Below, one piece after another: positions 46,227 through 54,834 of a stretch of 64,000 nucleotides of DNA. How positions within the stretch are numbered: position 1 is the stretch's first letter; every line of letters starts with the position of its first letter. Made by a program: the position numbers and the translations under genes. The notes below the pieces were generated by a model. That model made no database searches and was not told the DNA's origin. It saw nothing but the letters and a program-made list of their open reading frames with translations. Source of the DNA: Nitrospirillum amazonense (GTDB lineage: Bacteria > Pseudomonadota > Alphaproteobacteria > Azospirillales > Azospirillaceae); assembly GCF_007828045.1 (NCBI RefSeq), contig NZ_VITN01000015.1:1-64000 (forward strand), read 5' to 3'.

Positions 46227-46291
46227 CGCCCCACCCCATTGACATTAAAGATATGCCGTTGCCACAGTTGTGCTAAAGCTGGGGTGGGGCG
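46227..46291. promoter_or_regulatory. Widely spaced inverted repeat CGCCCCACCCCA between SDR and lysR
   Basis: CGCCCCACCCCA at 46227-46238 is perfectly matched by TGGGGTGGGGCG at 46280-46291, with 41 bases between the arms. The pair lies in the divergent promoter region, and the right arm ends 26 bases before the lysR ATG. A closely similar half-site GCCCACCCCAT occurs at 52066-52076 upstream of the oxygenase/hydantoinase operon. It may be a regulator-binding pair. Confidence 0.5.
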
Positions 46292-46317
46292 TAGCCAAAA
46301 ACGAACAGGGACCCGTC

Positions 46318-47298
46318 ATGGCTCTGCGTAATCAGCGAATTTGGATCTACATAAACGAGGTCGCCCGCATCGGATCGGTACGCCAGGCGGCGGAACGCCT
46401 GAACGTCACCCCCTCCGCCTTGCTTCGACGTATCCAGGATGTGGAACACGACCTGGGCGCCCCCATCTTCGAACGCCATTCCTCAGGTGTCCGCCTGACG
46501 GCGGCCGGTGAGGTGCTGATCCGTTGGATCCGCTCGCAATCAGCGGATTTGCGGCGCGTCTATTCGGAGATCGAGGAACTTTCCGGCCTGCAGCGCGGCG
46601 AGGTGCGGCTGGCCTGCAGCCAGGCGGTGGCGCGCGGCTTCGTGCTGCGCCAGGTCGCCGCCTTCCGCAAGAAGCACCCCAACGTGCGCTTCAAGATCAC
46701 GGTCACCGACCATTCCACGGCCATGCGCCAGCTGACCGCGTTCGACATCGACCTGGTGCTGATCTTCCGCCCGCTGCGCCATCCCGAACTGCACCCGATC
46801 ATGTCGATCGGCCAGGGACTGGTCGCCATCATGAGCGCCGACCACCCGCTGGCGGCCAAGGACATCCTGCGCCTGCGCGAGTGTGCGGAGTATGAAACCG
46901 CCATGCCGGAGTCATCGTTCGGCGGGCGTGAGATCATCGAGAACCGCCTGGCGGCCAGCTCGGCCAAGCTGTCCATCGGCGTGGAGTCCAATAGCTTCGA
47001 CCTGCTGGGCGACCTGGTGGCGGTGTCCAACCTGATCGCCTTCCAGATCGACATCGGCGCCGACCTGTGGCGCAACGACCCGCGCTATGCCGTGCGCCGC
47101 ATCAGCGACCTGGACCGCACCTATGGGCCGCTGGTCCTGGGCCAATTGAAGGGGCGCCCCCTGCCCCTGGCCGCCGCCAAGTTCGCCGAGCAGATGGCCC
47201 GGGAACTCAACGACTGCCGGTCGCTGCCCACGCTGGGCGACTATTACCCCGGGGATGAGCAGGTGCCCTTCGAGGGTCAGCCGACGCCACTTCCGTAA
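46318..47298 (+). CDS. LysR-family transcriptional regulator of the catabolic island
   Basis: This 326-residue protein has an N-terminal helix-turn-helix (G-S-V-R-Q-A-A-E-R-L-N-V-T-P-S-A-L-L-R-R, then I-F-E-R) and a LysR effector domain. AGGGA precedes ATG 46318. It is divergent from the SDR/amidohydrolase genes, and its 3' end overlaps that of the convergent hydantoinase B gene by 22 bases. Its central position makes it the main candidate regulator of the surrounding operons. Confidence 0.9.
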   Translation: MALRNQRIWIYINEVARIGSVRQAAERLNVTPSALLRRIQDVEHDLGAPIFERHSSGVRLTAAGEVLIRWIRSQSADLRRVYSEIEELSGLQRGEVRLACSQAVARGFVLRQVAAFRKKHPNVRFKITVTDHSTAMRQLTAFDIDLVLIFRPLRHPELHPIMSIGQGLVAIMSADHPLAAKDILRLRECAEYETAMPESSFGGREIIENRLAASSAKLSIGVESNSFDLLGDLVAVSNLIAFQIDIGADLWRNDPRYAVRRISDLDRTYGPLVLGQLKGRPLPLAAAKFAEQMARELNDCRSLPTLGDYYPGDEQVPFEGQPTPLP

Positions 47299-48935
47299 AA
47301 GCGGACGGCCGCTTCGGCGGAGACGAAGCCCTCTTCCACATCGCGCGCCACCAAGTCCGCGGCGCGCGATGTGGCCGCCCCCAGGCCGGCGCCGCCGGGA
47401 ATGTCCAGCACCAGCCGGTCGCCGGCCGGGATTTGCTGAAGGCCCTTGGCCTGCATCGCCTTGCCCGACGCCAGGCGTACCGACCCTTGCGAACCGTCAC
47501 CGCCGCCATCCCGGCCCTGGGCGGGATGGTCCACACGCTCGAACATGGCCAGCACCTCGAAGGCGCTGTCGTCGCGCATGGCCACTTCCACCCGCTGGCC
47601 CAGGCCGCCACGCCGTTCGCCGATGCCGCCGCTGTCCGTCAGCAACTCCTTGCGCCAGATGACGATGGGGGCGCTGTTCTCGGTGATCTCCACCGGCATG
47701 GCGCGCACGCCGCTGGGGAAGGCGGTGCCGGACAGGCCGTCCTGGCTGGGACGCGCGCCCGAACCGCCGCTATTGAAGAAGATGGCGTCGAAGCTCTCAC
47801 CGGCCTGAGGCTCGCCCGCCGGCTGGCGGCCGCGCAACTGCACGCTCCACAGGCAGGAGCTGCCCTCCGCCGGCACCCGGTCGGGGATGGCCTGGGACAG
47901 GCAGCCGAACACCAGGTCGGGCAGCATCTGGCCGATGACGTGTCGCGCCGCCACCGGCCAGGGCCGCTGGACGTTGACGATGCTGCCCTCGGGCGCCACC
48001 ACCTCGAACGGCAGCAGGGCGCCGTAGTTGTTCGGCACCTCCGGCGAGATGACGCAACGCAGGCCGAAGATGGTATAGGCGCGGCAATAGTTGAGCACCA
48101 CGTTGATGCCGCGCGGCACGCAGGCGTCGGTACCCTCGTAATCCACCAGGATGCGCTCACCATCGATGGTCAGGCGGGCGCGCAGGGTGATGGGGTGGTC
48201 ATAACCGTCAATGGTCAGGCTGCTGGTCCAGCTGCCCTGGGGCAGCCTGGCGATTTCCGCCCGGGTGGCGGCCAGCGAGCGGTCGACGATGTAGTCGGCG
48301 ACACCGGCCAGGTCGTCCAGCCGGAATTCCGCCAGCATTCCGCTGAGCCGCCGCGCCGCTGACTCGTTGCTGGAGATGTAGGACAGCACATCGCCCCGCA
48401 CCTGCAGCGGCGTGCGCACGTTCAGGCACAGGATGTCCAGCAGATCCTGGTTCAGCACGCCCCGGCTGGCCAGCTTCATCAGCGGGATCTGCAAGCCTTC
48501 CTCGAAGACCGACCGGCCGTCCGGCCCCTGGCCCAGGCCCCCGATGTCCACCTGGTGGCAACAAACGCCGAACAGCCCGACGATGCGCCCCTGGTGGAAG
48601 GCCGGCGACAGGACGGTGACGTCATGCAGATGGCCGGCCGTCAGCCAGGGGTCGTTGGTGATGAAGTGATCCCCTTCCATCATCGTCGGCACGGGGAACT
48701 TGGCCAGGAAATGCCGCACGCCAGCCGCCATGGAGTTCACATGGCCGGGGGTGCCGGTCACGGCCTCCGCGATCAACCGCCCCTGGAGATCGAACAAGGC
48801 GGCGGAGAGGTCGCCGGCATCGCGCACGGTGGTGGAAAAGGCCGTGCGCATCAGGGTCTGGGCCTGTTCCTCCACAATAGAGATCAGGCGGGTCCAGATC
48901 ACCTGGGTGCGCAGTTCATTCAACGCTGCCGTCAT
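47277..48935 (-). CDS. hyuB: Hydantoinase/oxoprolinase subunit B (HyuB)
   Basis: The 552-residue protein matches the HyuB family over its whole length, including T-A-F-S-T-T-V-R-D-A-G-D-L-S-A, N-D-P-W-L-T-A-G-H-L-H-D, Q-V-D-I-G-G-L and the late G-G-I-G-E-R-R-G-G-L-G-Q. HyuA/HyuB pairs cleave N-methylhydantoins or 5-oxoproline with ATP, or carboxylate ketones in the acetone carboxylase branch. It starts 5 bases after the HyuA stop, so the two form a complex from one operon. Confidence 0.92.
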   Translation of the reverse strand: MTAALNELRTQVIWTRLISIVEEQAQTLMRTAFSTTVRDAGDLSAALFDLQGRLIAEAVTGTPGHVNSMAAGVRHFLAKFPVPTMMEGDHFITNDPWLTAGHLHDVTVLSPAFHQGRIVGLFGVCCHQVDIGGLGQGPDGRSVFEEGLQIPLMKLASRGVLNQDLLDILCLNVRTPLQVRGDVLSYISSNESAARRLSGMLAEFRLDDLAGVADYIVDRSLAATRAEIARLPQGSWTSSLTIDGYDHPITLRARLTIDGERILVDYEGTDACVPRGINVVLNYCRAYTIFGLRCVISPEVPNNYGALLPFEVVAPEGSIVNVQRPWPVAARHVIGQMLPDLVFGCLSQAIPDRVPAEGSSCLWSVQLRGRQPAGEPQAGESFDAIFFNSGGSGARPSQDGLSGTAFPSGVRAMPVEITENSAPIVIWRKELLTDSGGIGERRGGLGQRVEVAMRDDSAFEVLAMFERVDHPAQGRDGGGDGSQGSVRLASGKAMQAKGLQQIPAGDRLVLDIPGGAGLGAATSRAADLVARDVEEGFVSAEAAVRFYGSGVG

Positions 48936-48940
48936 GGCGG

Positions 48941-51046
48941 TTAACCTTCCTCACGCCGGGTCAGGATGAGATAGCCGTTGGCGTCCATCCAGGCATCGAA
49001 ACGGGGGGAGACCACGGTCGTGGTCTCCCGCTCGGTAATCAGCGCCGGGCCCTTGACCCGGTCGCCCGGCCGCAGGACCTCGCGCCGCACCAGGGCGAAG
49101 GGCAGCGCGACACCGCTGTCGGGGTCGATCACCGGCCGCCGCTCCGTGACCTCCAGGTCGCGGGTGGCCGTCACCACCGCCGTATCCTTCGGCTTCCAGG
49201 CGGGCGATCCCACGGTGACACGCCAGGTCAGCGCCTCGATGGGCAGGTCCAGGGTCACGCCACCGTACTGGGTGCGGTAGGCCGTCTCGAACGCCGCACG
49301 CAACAGGTCCACGTCGCCCTCACCCAGAGTGCGGGCCGGGATCTCGAAGGGGATCTCATAGCCCTGGCCCTTGTAGCGAGCCAGGCAGGTGCGTCGTTCC
49401 ACCTGGGCCGCCCCTGGGGCGCCCGCCTCCACCAGGGCCCGTGCCTCGGCCGTCATGCCGTCCAGCAGGCCGTTGAGCCGATCGAGGTCCAACTGGTCCA
49501 GCCGCAGGGTCAGGCTGCGCGCCATTTCATAGGACACCGGCGCCCGCAGGAAGCCGATGGCGGAGCCGACACCCGCACCCGACGGGATGATGACCTCGCG
49601 GATGCCCAGCTTCTCGGCGAAGCGTGCGGCGTGCAGGGGGGCGGCGCCCCCGAAGGCGATCAGGCTGCGGTCGTCCAGGGTCATGCCCTGTTCCACCGCG
49701 TGGACACGGGCCGCACTGGCCATGGTTTCGTCCACGATCTCGCTGACGCCGATGGCCAGCGTCTCCGCCTTGCCATCCCAGATGCCCAAGGCCGCTAGGG
49801 CGTCGTGCGAGGCGCCGGCGTTCAGCGTGACCTTGCCGCCGGCGAAGCGCGAGGGGTCGATGCGGCCCAGGGTGATGTCGGCGTCCGTCACGGTGGGGCG
49901 GGTGCCGCCCCGGCCATAGGCGGCGGGGCCCGGTTCGGAGCCGGCGCTGTGCGGTCCCACGGCCAGGCGGCCGGCATTGTCGACCGAGGCGATGGAGCCG
50001 CCACCGGCGCCGATCTCCACCATCTCCACCACCGGAATGCGCAACGGCAGGCCGCTGCCCTTGCGGAAGCGGTGGGCGCGGCCGACCTCGAACACCTGCG
50101 AGGTTTGGGGCGTGCCGTCGTTGATCAGGCAGATCTTGGCGGTGGTGCCGCCGACGTCCAGGGCCACCACCTGGCCCACGCCCCGCTCCGCCGCCACCGA
50201 TGCCGCGAAGATGGCGCCGCCGGCCGGCCCGCTTTCCACCAGCCGCACGGGATAGCGGGCCGCGGCGTCCACGGTGGTCAAGCCGCCGGACGACAGCATC
50301 AGGTACAGCGGGCAGGTGAAGCCCATGGCCTTCAGCTTGTCATCCAGGCGATGCAGATAGGCATCGACCAGCGGCTGGACGTAGGCGTTGGCGACGGTGG
50401 TGGAGAAGCGCTCATACTCCCGCATCTCGGGCGAGACTTCCGACGACAGCGACAGGCTGACGCCCGGCATCTCCGCCGCCAGGATTTCCGCCGCCAGAAT
50501 CTCATGGCTATCGTTGGCGTAGCTGTGCAGGAAGGCGACAGCCACGCTGCGGATACCCTGCGCCCGCCACTGGGCCGCCGCGGCGCGCACCGCATCGCCA
50601 TCCAGCGGCACCAGCACCTGGCCGCGCGCGTCCATACGCTCCGCCACGCCCACGCGCAGCCGGCGCGGGACCAGGGGCTGGGGCTTTTCCATGCCGATGT
50701 CGTACTGGTCGAAGCGGCTTTCGCTGCCCAGGGCCAAGACGTCGCGGAAGCCCCCGGTGGTCAGCAGGGCGGTAGGCACGCCCCGCCGTTCGATCAGGGC
50801 GTTGGTCGCCAGCGTGGTTCCGTGCACCACCAGCGACACCTCGGCCGGCGCCACGCCCGCCTCGTCCAGCAACAGGCGCACGCCGTCCAGCAAGGCGCGC
50901 TCCGGCGCATCGTAGGTGGTCAGCAGCTTCGTGGAATGCCGGCGGTCGCCCACCTCCAGCACGATGTCGGTGAAGGTGCCGCCAATGTCGGCGCCGATGC
51001 GCGCCCCCTTGGGCGCGGACGGGCCGCAGTCAGTTGTAGATGTCAT
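48941..51046 (-). CDS. hyuA: Hydantoinase/oxoprolinase subunit A (HyuA)
   Basis: This 701-residue protein carries the N-terminal ATP-binding signature G-A-D-I-G-G-T-F-T-D and V-V-H-G-T-T-L-A-T-N, then V-A-L-D-V-G-G-T-T-A-K and I-A-F-G-G-A-A-P-L-H-A. These define the actin-like ATPase half of hydantoinase/5-oxoprolinase enzymes. ATG 51046 overlaps the 3' end of the 2-oxoglutarate oxygenase gene by 17 bases, giving the order oxygenase, hyuA, hyuB. The frame is open to 51124 but reads into the oxygenase gene. The substrate could be 5-oxoproline, a hydantoin or another lactam. Confidence 0.93.
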   Translation of the reverse strand: MTSTTDCGPSAPKGARIGADIGGTFTDIVLEVGDRRHSTKLLTTYDAPERALLDGVRLLLDEAGVAPAEVSLVVHGTTLATNALIERRGVPTALLTTGGFRDVLALGSESRFDQYDIGMEKPQPLVPRRLRVGVAERMDARGQVLVPLDGDAVRAAAAQWRAQGIRSVAVAFLHSYANDSHEILAAEILAAEMPGVSLSLSSEVSPEMREYERFSTTVANAYVQPLVDAYLHRLDDKLKAMGFTCPLYLMLSSGGLTTVDAAARYPVRLVESGPAGGAIFAASVAAERGVGQVVALDVGGTTAKICLINDGTPQTSQVFEVGRAHRFRKGSGLPLRIPVVEMVEIGAGGGSIASVDNAGRLAVGPHSAGSEPGPAAYGRGGTRPTVTDADITLGRIDPSRFAGGKVTLNAGASHDALAALGIWDGKAETLAIGVSEIVDETMASAARVHAVEQGMTLDDRSLIAFGGAAPLHAARFAEKLGIREVIIPSGAGVGSAIGFLRAPVSYEMARSLTLRLDQLDLDRLNGLLDGMTAEARALVEAGAPGAAQVERRTCLARYKGQGYEIPFEIPARTLGEGDVDLLRAAFETAYRTQYGGVTLDLPIEALTWRVTVGSPAWKPKDTAVVTATRDLEVTERRPVIDPDSGVALPFALVRREVLRPGDRVKGPALITERETTTVVSPRFDAWMDANGYLILTRREEG

Positions 51047-52040
51047 GGGGATTCTTGGACAGCGTGGAATAGAAGCGGGCCAGATGGTCGGCGACGCGCA
51101 CGGGTTTGTACTTCGGCTCGGCACCCGCCAGCAGTTCGGGCAGCGGGGCCACGATGACCTCGCGATCGGGGTTGGCGAAGTAGGGCACGGAGAAGCGGCG
51201 GGCGCCGTCGCGGTTGCGCACGCGGTGATAGTTGGACAGGAAGCGACCGTTGGACCACCACATCATCATGTCGCCGACATTGATGGTGAAGGCACCCCGC
51301 ACCGGCGGCGCCTGGATCCACACGCCGTCACGACGCTTCACCTCCAGCCCACCGACATCCTGCTGCGCCAGGACGGTGAACGGCCCTTCGTCCGTGTGGG
51401 CCACCATGTTGGACACCTCATCCTGCGCATCCACGGGCAACTGGGGATAATAGTTCATGCTCAACTGCGAGGCTGGCTGGTGGAAGCAATCGTCGAAACG
51501 GTCCTCCGCCACGCCCAGGCCCAGGGCGAAGGCGCGCAGCAGCTCGCGGGAAAAGGTCAGCATGGCGGCCAGGTAGTCCTCGCTGGCCCGCTTGAAGGCC
51601 GGCATGTCGTCGGGCCAGCGGTTGGGCTTGTCGAAGATGTCGGCGTGCCGCATGTCGCGCGGGTTGGCCGGCCATTCGTGCTGCAGGCGATACTGCTCGA
51701 ACATGCGGGTGTTGCGCGACAGGGGCTGGGCCTCCGGCGCGGGGATCCAGCCGCGATACCAGTCCGGCGTCGCCATGGCTGTGCGGCGGTCCGCCTTGTC
51801 GCGGGAGAAGAAGGCGTCGGCCTGGCTGAAAATGCCATCCACCGTCGCCTGCGGCACACCGTGACCCGCCAGGTAGAAGAAGCCAATCTCCTCACAAGCG
51901 TGCGCGATCTCGGCAGCCACCCGGCCGCGCGCAGCCGCATCACCCGACAGGAAGGGCGCGAAATCGATTAGAGGTAATTCAGCCAGGGAAATGGCGCTGG
52001 CGGCGGTAATATCGTCCGCGCTGCGTTCGCTTCTGCTCAT
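51030..52040 (-). CDS. 2-oxoglutarate/Fe(II)-dependent oxygenase, isopenicillin-N-synthase-like
   Basis: The 336-residue enzyme has the iron ligands His215 and Asp217 in V-A-H-T-D-E-G and His272 in S-N-Y-H-R-V, plus the 2-oxoglutarate-binding Arg282 and Ser in R-F-S-V-P-Y-F. The N-terminal L-P-L-I-D-F-A-P-F and G-F-F-Y-L-A-G-H-G-V-P match the DIOX_N domain. It should hydroxylate or dealkylate a small molecule in the cytosol. GGAGG precedes ATG 52040. It is the promoter-proximal gene of the hyuA-hyuB operon and has one copy of the 75-bp element upstream. Confidence 0.92.
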   Translation of the reverse strand: MSRSERSADDITAASAISLAELPLIDFAPFLSGDAAARGRVAAEIAHACEEIGFFYLAGHGVPQATVDGIFSQADAFFSRDKADRRTAMATPDWYRGWIPAPEAQPLSRNTRMFEQYRLQHEWPANPRDMRHADIFDKPNRWPDDMPAFKRASEDYLAAMLTFSRELLRAFALGLGVAEDRFDDCFHQPASQLSMNYYPQLPVDAQDEVSNMVAHTDEGPFTVLAQQDVGGLEVKRRDGVWIQAPPVRGAFTINVGDMMMWWSNGRFLSNYHRVRNRDGARRFSVPYFANPDREVIVAPLPELLAGAEPKYKPVRVADHLARFYSTLSKNPHDIYN

Positions 52041-52115
52041 TTCAACCTCCGAGACTATTCTTTGAGCCCACCCCATCGGGCGGCCCAGTGCTCAGGACGG
52101 ACGGCCCGTTGCGAT

Positions 52116-52190
52116 GATGATTACGGCAACACGACAAGGCAATGCGGTGCTTTTTCCTGACGGCACCGTGGCCGAATGATCACTGTTGCA
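52116..52190 (-). promoter_or_regulatory. 75-bp conserved promoter-proximal element, copy A
   Basis: This segment aligns without gaps to 53881-53955 (offset 1,765) with about 59 of 75 identical bases. Conserved blocks are GATGATTACGGCAACAC, GGTGCTTTTT, CCGTGGCC and AATGATCACT. It ends 75 bases before the oxygenase ATG on the minus strand. Copy B lies at a similar distance (62 bases) from the ferredoxin reductase ATG, so both probably drive minus-strand operons. Confidence 0.75.
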
Positions 52191-52234
52191 GTATCCCGCC
52201 AGCGCAATAGTTGGTTTTGCCCGCGAAATGCCAG

Positions 52235-52537
52235 TCAATCCTCCGGTGGAATCTCCACCCGCAGACCGTCATGGTCCGGCGTCAGCGTGATCTGGCAGGA
52301 CAGCCGCGAATTATCACGGCGATGCGCGGACAGGGCCAGCAACTCGTCCTCCTCGCCCGCCGCCGTCGATGCCGGCTCGACATAGACGTGACACGTGGCG
52401 CAGGAACAGCAACCGCCGCACATGGCCAGCACCTCATCGAAGCCATGGTCGCGCAAGCCCTCCATCAGGGTCATGCCCGTGTCCATCTCGACGGCGCGGC
52501 CGGTGCCGTCCCGGTTGACAACGGTGATGATCGGCAT
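52235..52537 (-). CDS. [2Fe-2S] ferredoxin, adrenodoxin/putidaredoxin type
   Basis: This 100-residue protein has the cluster motif C40-x5-C46-x2-C49 with T-C-H-V-Y-V and the distant C81, the ligand spacing of adrenodoxin-type ferredoxins. It passes electrons from a FAD reductase to an oxygenase. The reductase gene is 51 bases upstream on the same strand. Likely acceptors here are the Rieske oxygenase at 58878 or an unlinked P450. Confidence 0.95.
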   Translation of the reverse strand: MPIITVVNRDGTGRAVEMDTGMTLMEGLRDHGFDEVLAMCGGCCSCATCHVYVEPASTAAGEEDELLALSAHRRDNSRLSCQITLTPDHDGLRVEIPPED

Positions 52538-52588
52538 GGGTGTCCCTATCCCCCAGGAAAAATGAAGCCAGGCAAGAAATGAAACCGG

Positions 52589-53818
52589 TCACGCGGCGGC
52601 GGCCAGGTCCTTCAGCGGAACGCGGATGTCGGCCACGGCGGCCGGGTCACAGCGGGCACCACCCTCCACCAGGGCGCGGCCCTGGGTGTAGTCGCGGATG
52701 GCGTTGACGCAATCCAAGGCCACCACCCGGCCGGCGCGGAAATAGACGATGGAAAAGCTGCGCGCCGCCGGGTCGCCCCGCAGGACGGCCGCGTCATGAC
52801 CGGCCGACAGGCCCACGGTCTGCAACTTCAGGTCATATTGGTTGGACCAGAACCACGGCACCGCGTGATAGGGCTCCGCCGCCCCGGTCAGCGCCTTGGC
52901 CACGGTGATCGCCATGTCGTTGGCGTTCTGCACCGATTCCAGGCGGATGCGCCGGCCGTCGGCATAGGCGTTGGCGTGCAGGGCACAATCGCCGATGGCG
53001 CGGATATCAGGCAGCGAGGTAGCGCAGAAAGCATCGACCGCGACACCGTCGCCCCCCTCGGCCCCCGCCGCCAGCAGAGGCTCCACCGCCGGGGTGATGC
53101 CGATGCCCGCCACCACCATCTGCGCCGGTATCAGGGCGCCGTCCACCAGCCGCACGCCGGTCACCCGCCGCCCATCGCCGACGATGTCCTTCACCTGGGC
53201 GCCCAGGCGCAGGTCCACGCCCTGCGCGCGGTGTTCACCTTCATAGAAGCGGGACAGCGCGTCCCCTGCCACGCGGGCCAGCACGCGGTCCGCCCGTTCC
53301 AGAAGGACGATGGACTTGCCCGCCGCGCGCAGCACCGCCGCCGCCTCCAGCCCGACGTAGCCGCCGCCGATCACCACCGCCTGCTCCGTCGCCGGCAGCT
53401 CCGCTCGCAGGGCATCGGCGTCGGCGCGGGTGCGTACGGTATGCACACCGGCCAGATCGCCGCCCGCGCAGGCCAGGCGCCGGGCTTGGCCGCCGGCCGC
53501 CCAGACCAGCTGGCCATAGCCGAAGACCTCGCCCCCAGCTGTGGTCACGGTATGGGCCGTCGCGTCCACCGCCACCACCCGCCGCCCCGGCAGCAGGGTG
53601 ACGCCGCGCGCCTGCCAAAAGGTGGCGGGGCGGATCAGGATGCGCTCGAACGGCTTGGCGCCGGACAGGTAGTCCTTGGTCAAGGGCGGGCGTTCGTAGG
53701 GCAGCTCCGGCTCATCCCCCATCAGGGCGATGCCGCCGGTGTAACCCCGCTGGCGCAGCGCAATGGCCGCCTGGGCACCGCCGTGCCCCGCGCCGACGAT
53801 CAGGACGTCGTGCTGCAT
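52589..53818 (-). CDS. Ferredoxin reductase (FAD, NADH-dependent, rubredoxin/putidaredoxin-reductase family)
   Basis: The 409-residue flavoprotein has the FAD motif V-G-A-G-H-G-G-A-Q-A-A at the start and R-P-P-L-T-K-D-Y-L-S-G near residue 45. The NADH-binding V-I-G-G-G-Y-V-G-L-E and the second FAD motif I-R-A-I-G-D-C-A follow. It reduces the ferredoxin encoded next to it. Copy B of the 75-bp element lies upstream, in the divergent region shared with an SDR gene. Confidence 0.94.
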   Translation of the reverse strand: MQHDVLIVGAGHGGAQAAIALRQRGYTGGIALMGDEPELPYERPPLTKDYLSGAKPFERILIRPATFWQARGVTLLPGRRVVAVDATAHTVTTAGGEVFGYGQLVWAAGGQARRLACAGGDLAGVHTVRTRADADALRAELPATEQAVVIGGGYVGLEAAAVLRAAGKSIVLLERADRVLARVAGDALSRFYEGEHRAQGVDLRLGAQVKDIVGDGRRVTGVRLVDGALIPAQMVVAGIGITPAVEPLLAAGAEGGDGVAVDAFCATSLPDIRAIGDCALHANAYADGRRIRLESVQNANDMAITVAKALTGAAEPYHAVPWFWSNQYDLKLQTVGLSAGHDAAVLRGDPAARSFSIVYFRAGRVVALDCVNAIRDYTQGRALVEGGARCDPAAVADIRVPLKDLAAAA

Positions 53819-53880
53819 GTTACCCTATCCGCCAAATTGTCTTGTGACGCCGCCGGCCGGGTCTGGCGGGCGGTCCTGTT

Positions 53881-53955
53881 GATGATTACGGCAACACAAG
53901 AGGCCGGGGCGGTGCTTTTTTCTACAGACGCCGTGGCCAAATGATCACTTTTGCC
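53881..53955 (-). promoter_or_regulatory. 75-bp conserved promoter-proximal element, copy B
   Basis: This is the second copy of the element described at 52116-52190, with the same internal spacing of all four conserved blocks. It begins 62 bases upstream of the ferredoxin reductase ATG (minus) and ends 55 bases before the SDR ATG (plus), so it could control both. Preservation of spacing with mutated linkers suggests a regulator- and polymerase-binding region rather than a mobile repeat. Confidence 0.75.
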
Positions 53956-54010
53956 CGACCCTGCCGGCGCATTAGTGATCCTATGGAACAAGGGAATTTT
54001 AGGTCGGACC

Positions 54011-54805
54011 ATGGAACGGGTACTGGCGGGCGCACTAGCGGGCAAGGTCGCACTGGTGACGGGGGGAACGCGGGGGCTGGGCCTGATGCTGGCGCGCACC
54101 CTGGTGGATGCCGGCTGCGCCGTCGCCGTGATCGGCCGCGACCCGCAGGCGGGGGCGATGGCCTTCGATCATTTGCAGGCCCGCGGCGGCCCGGTCTGCG
54201 CGCTCAGCGCCGACGTCACCGACGAACAGGCGATGAAGGCCGCCGCCGCCGAGGCCGAAGCGCGCTTGGGCCCGCTGGACATCATCGTCTGCGCCGCAGG
54301 CGTCAGCTCGCCGCGCGCGCCCATCTGGAGCAATTCCGCCGACACCTACCGTCACTGCTTCGACACCAATGTGCTGGGGGTGCTGAACAGCCTGACGGCC
54401 ACCCTGCCCGGCATGGTGGCGCGCGGCGGCGGCAAGGTCATCGTCATCGGCGGCACCTATGGCCACAAGGGGGTGGCCGGCTTTTCCGTCTACGCCTCCT
54501 CAAAATGGGCGCTGCGCGGGCTGGTGCGGTCCGCCGCGCTGGACGCCGCCCCGCATGGGGTCACGGTCAACATGATCTCGCCCGGCGGCGTGGACGGCGA
54601 ACGGCTGCGCCGGCTGTTCCGCCAATCGGCGGCGGCCAATGGCGAGCCCGAGGACGCGCCGCTGAAGCGCTTCACCGCCGGCACGGCGCTGGGGCGGCTG
54701 GTCGGCGAGGATGACGTCGCCGCCGCCATGCTGCACCTGCTGGGCCCGGGCGGGCGGATGATGACGGGCCAGGACATCGTCGTCGATGCCGGTATGGTCG
54801 TTTAG
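54011..54805 (+). CDS. SDR family oxidoreductase with Gly at the catalytic Ser position
   Basis: This 264-residue protein has T-G-G-T-R-G-L-G (17-24) for NAD(P), C-A-A-G (94-97), and Tyr161/Lys165 in Y-A-S-S-K-W. Position 148, 13 before Tyr and normally Ser, is Gly in V-I-G-G-T-Y-G. It is divergent from the ferredoxin reductase and begins an apparent plus-strand operon with the PLP lyase, DUF3830 and aldehyde dehydrogenase genes. The short plus-strand frame upstream of ATG 54011 is not supported. Confidence 0.9.
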   Translation: MERVLAGALAGKVALVTGGTRGLGLMLARTLVDAGCAVAVIGRDPQAGAMAFDHLQARGGPVCALSADVTDEQAMKAAAAEAEARLGPLDIIVCAAGVSSPRAPIWSNSADTYRHCFDTNVLGVLNSLTATLPGMVARGGGKVIVIGGTYGHKGVAGFSVYASSKWALRGLVRSAALDAAPHGVTVNMISPGGVDGERLRRLFRQSAAANGEPEDAPLKRFTAGTALGRLVGEDDVAAAMLHLLGPGGRMMTGQDIVVDAGMVV

Positions 54806-54834
54806 GGCATGGTGATTTAAGGAGAGCTTGAGAC

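Noticed and set aside
53881-53955. 75-bp repeat as an insertion-sequence end or attachment site
   Set aside because: There are only two copies, both at promoter positions in the same orientation, with diverged linkers and no flanking target duplication or transposase.
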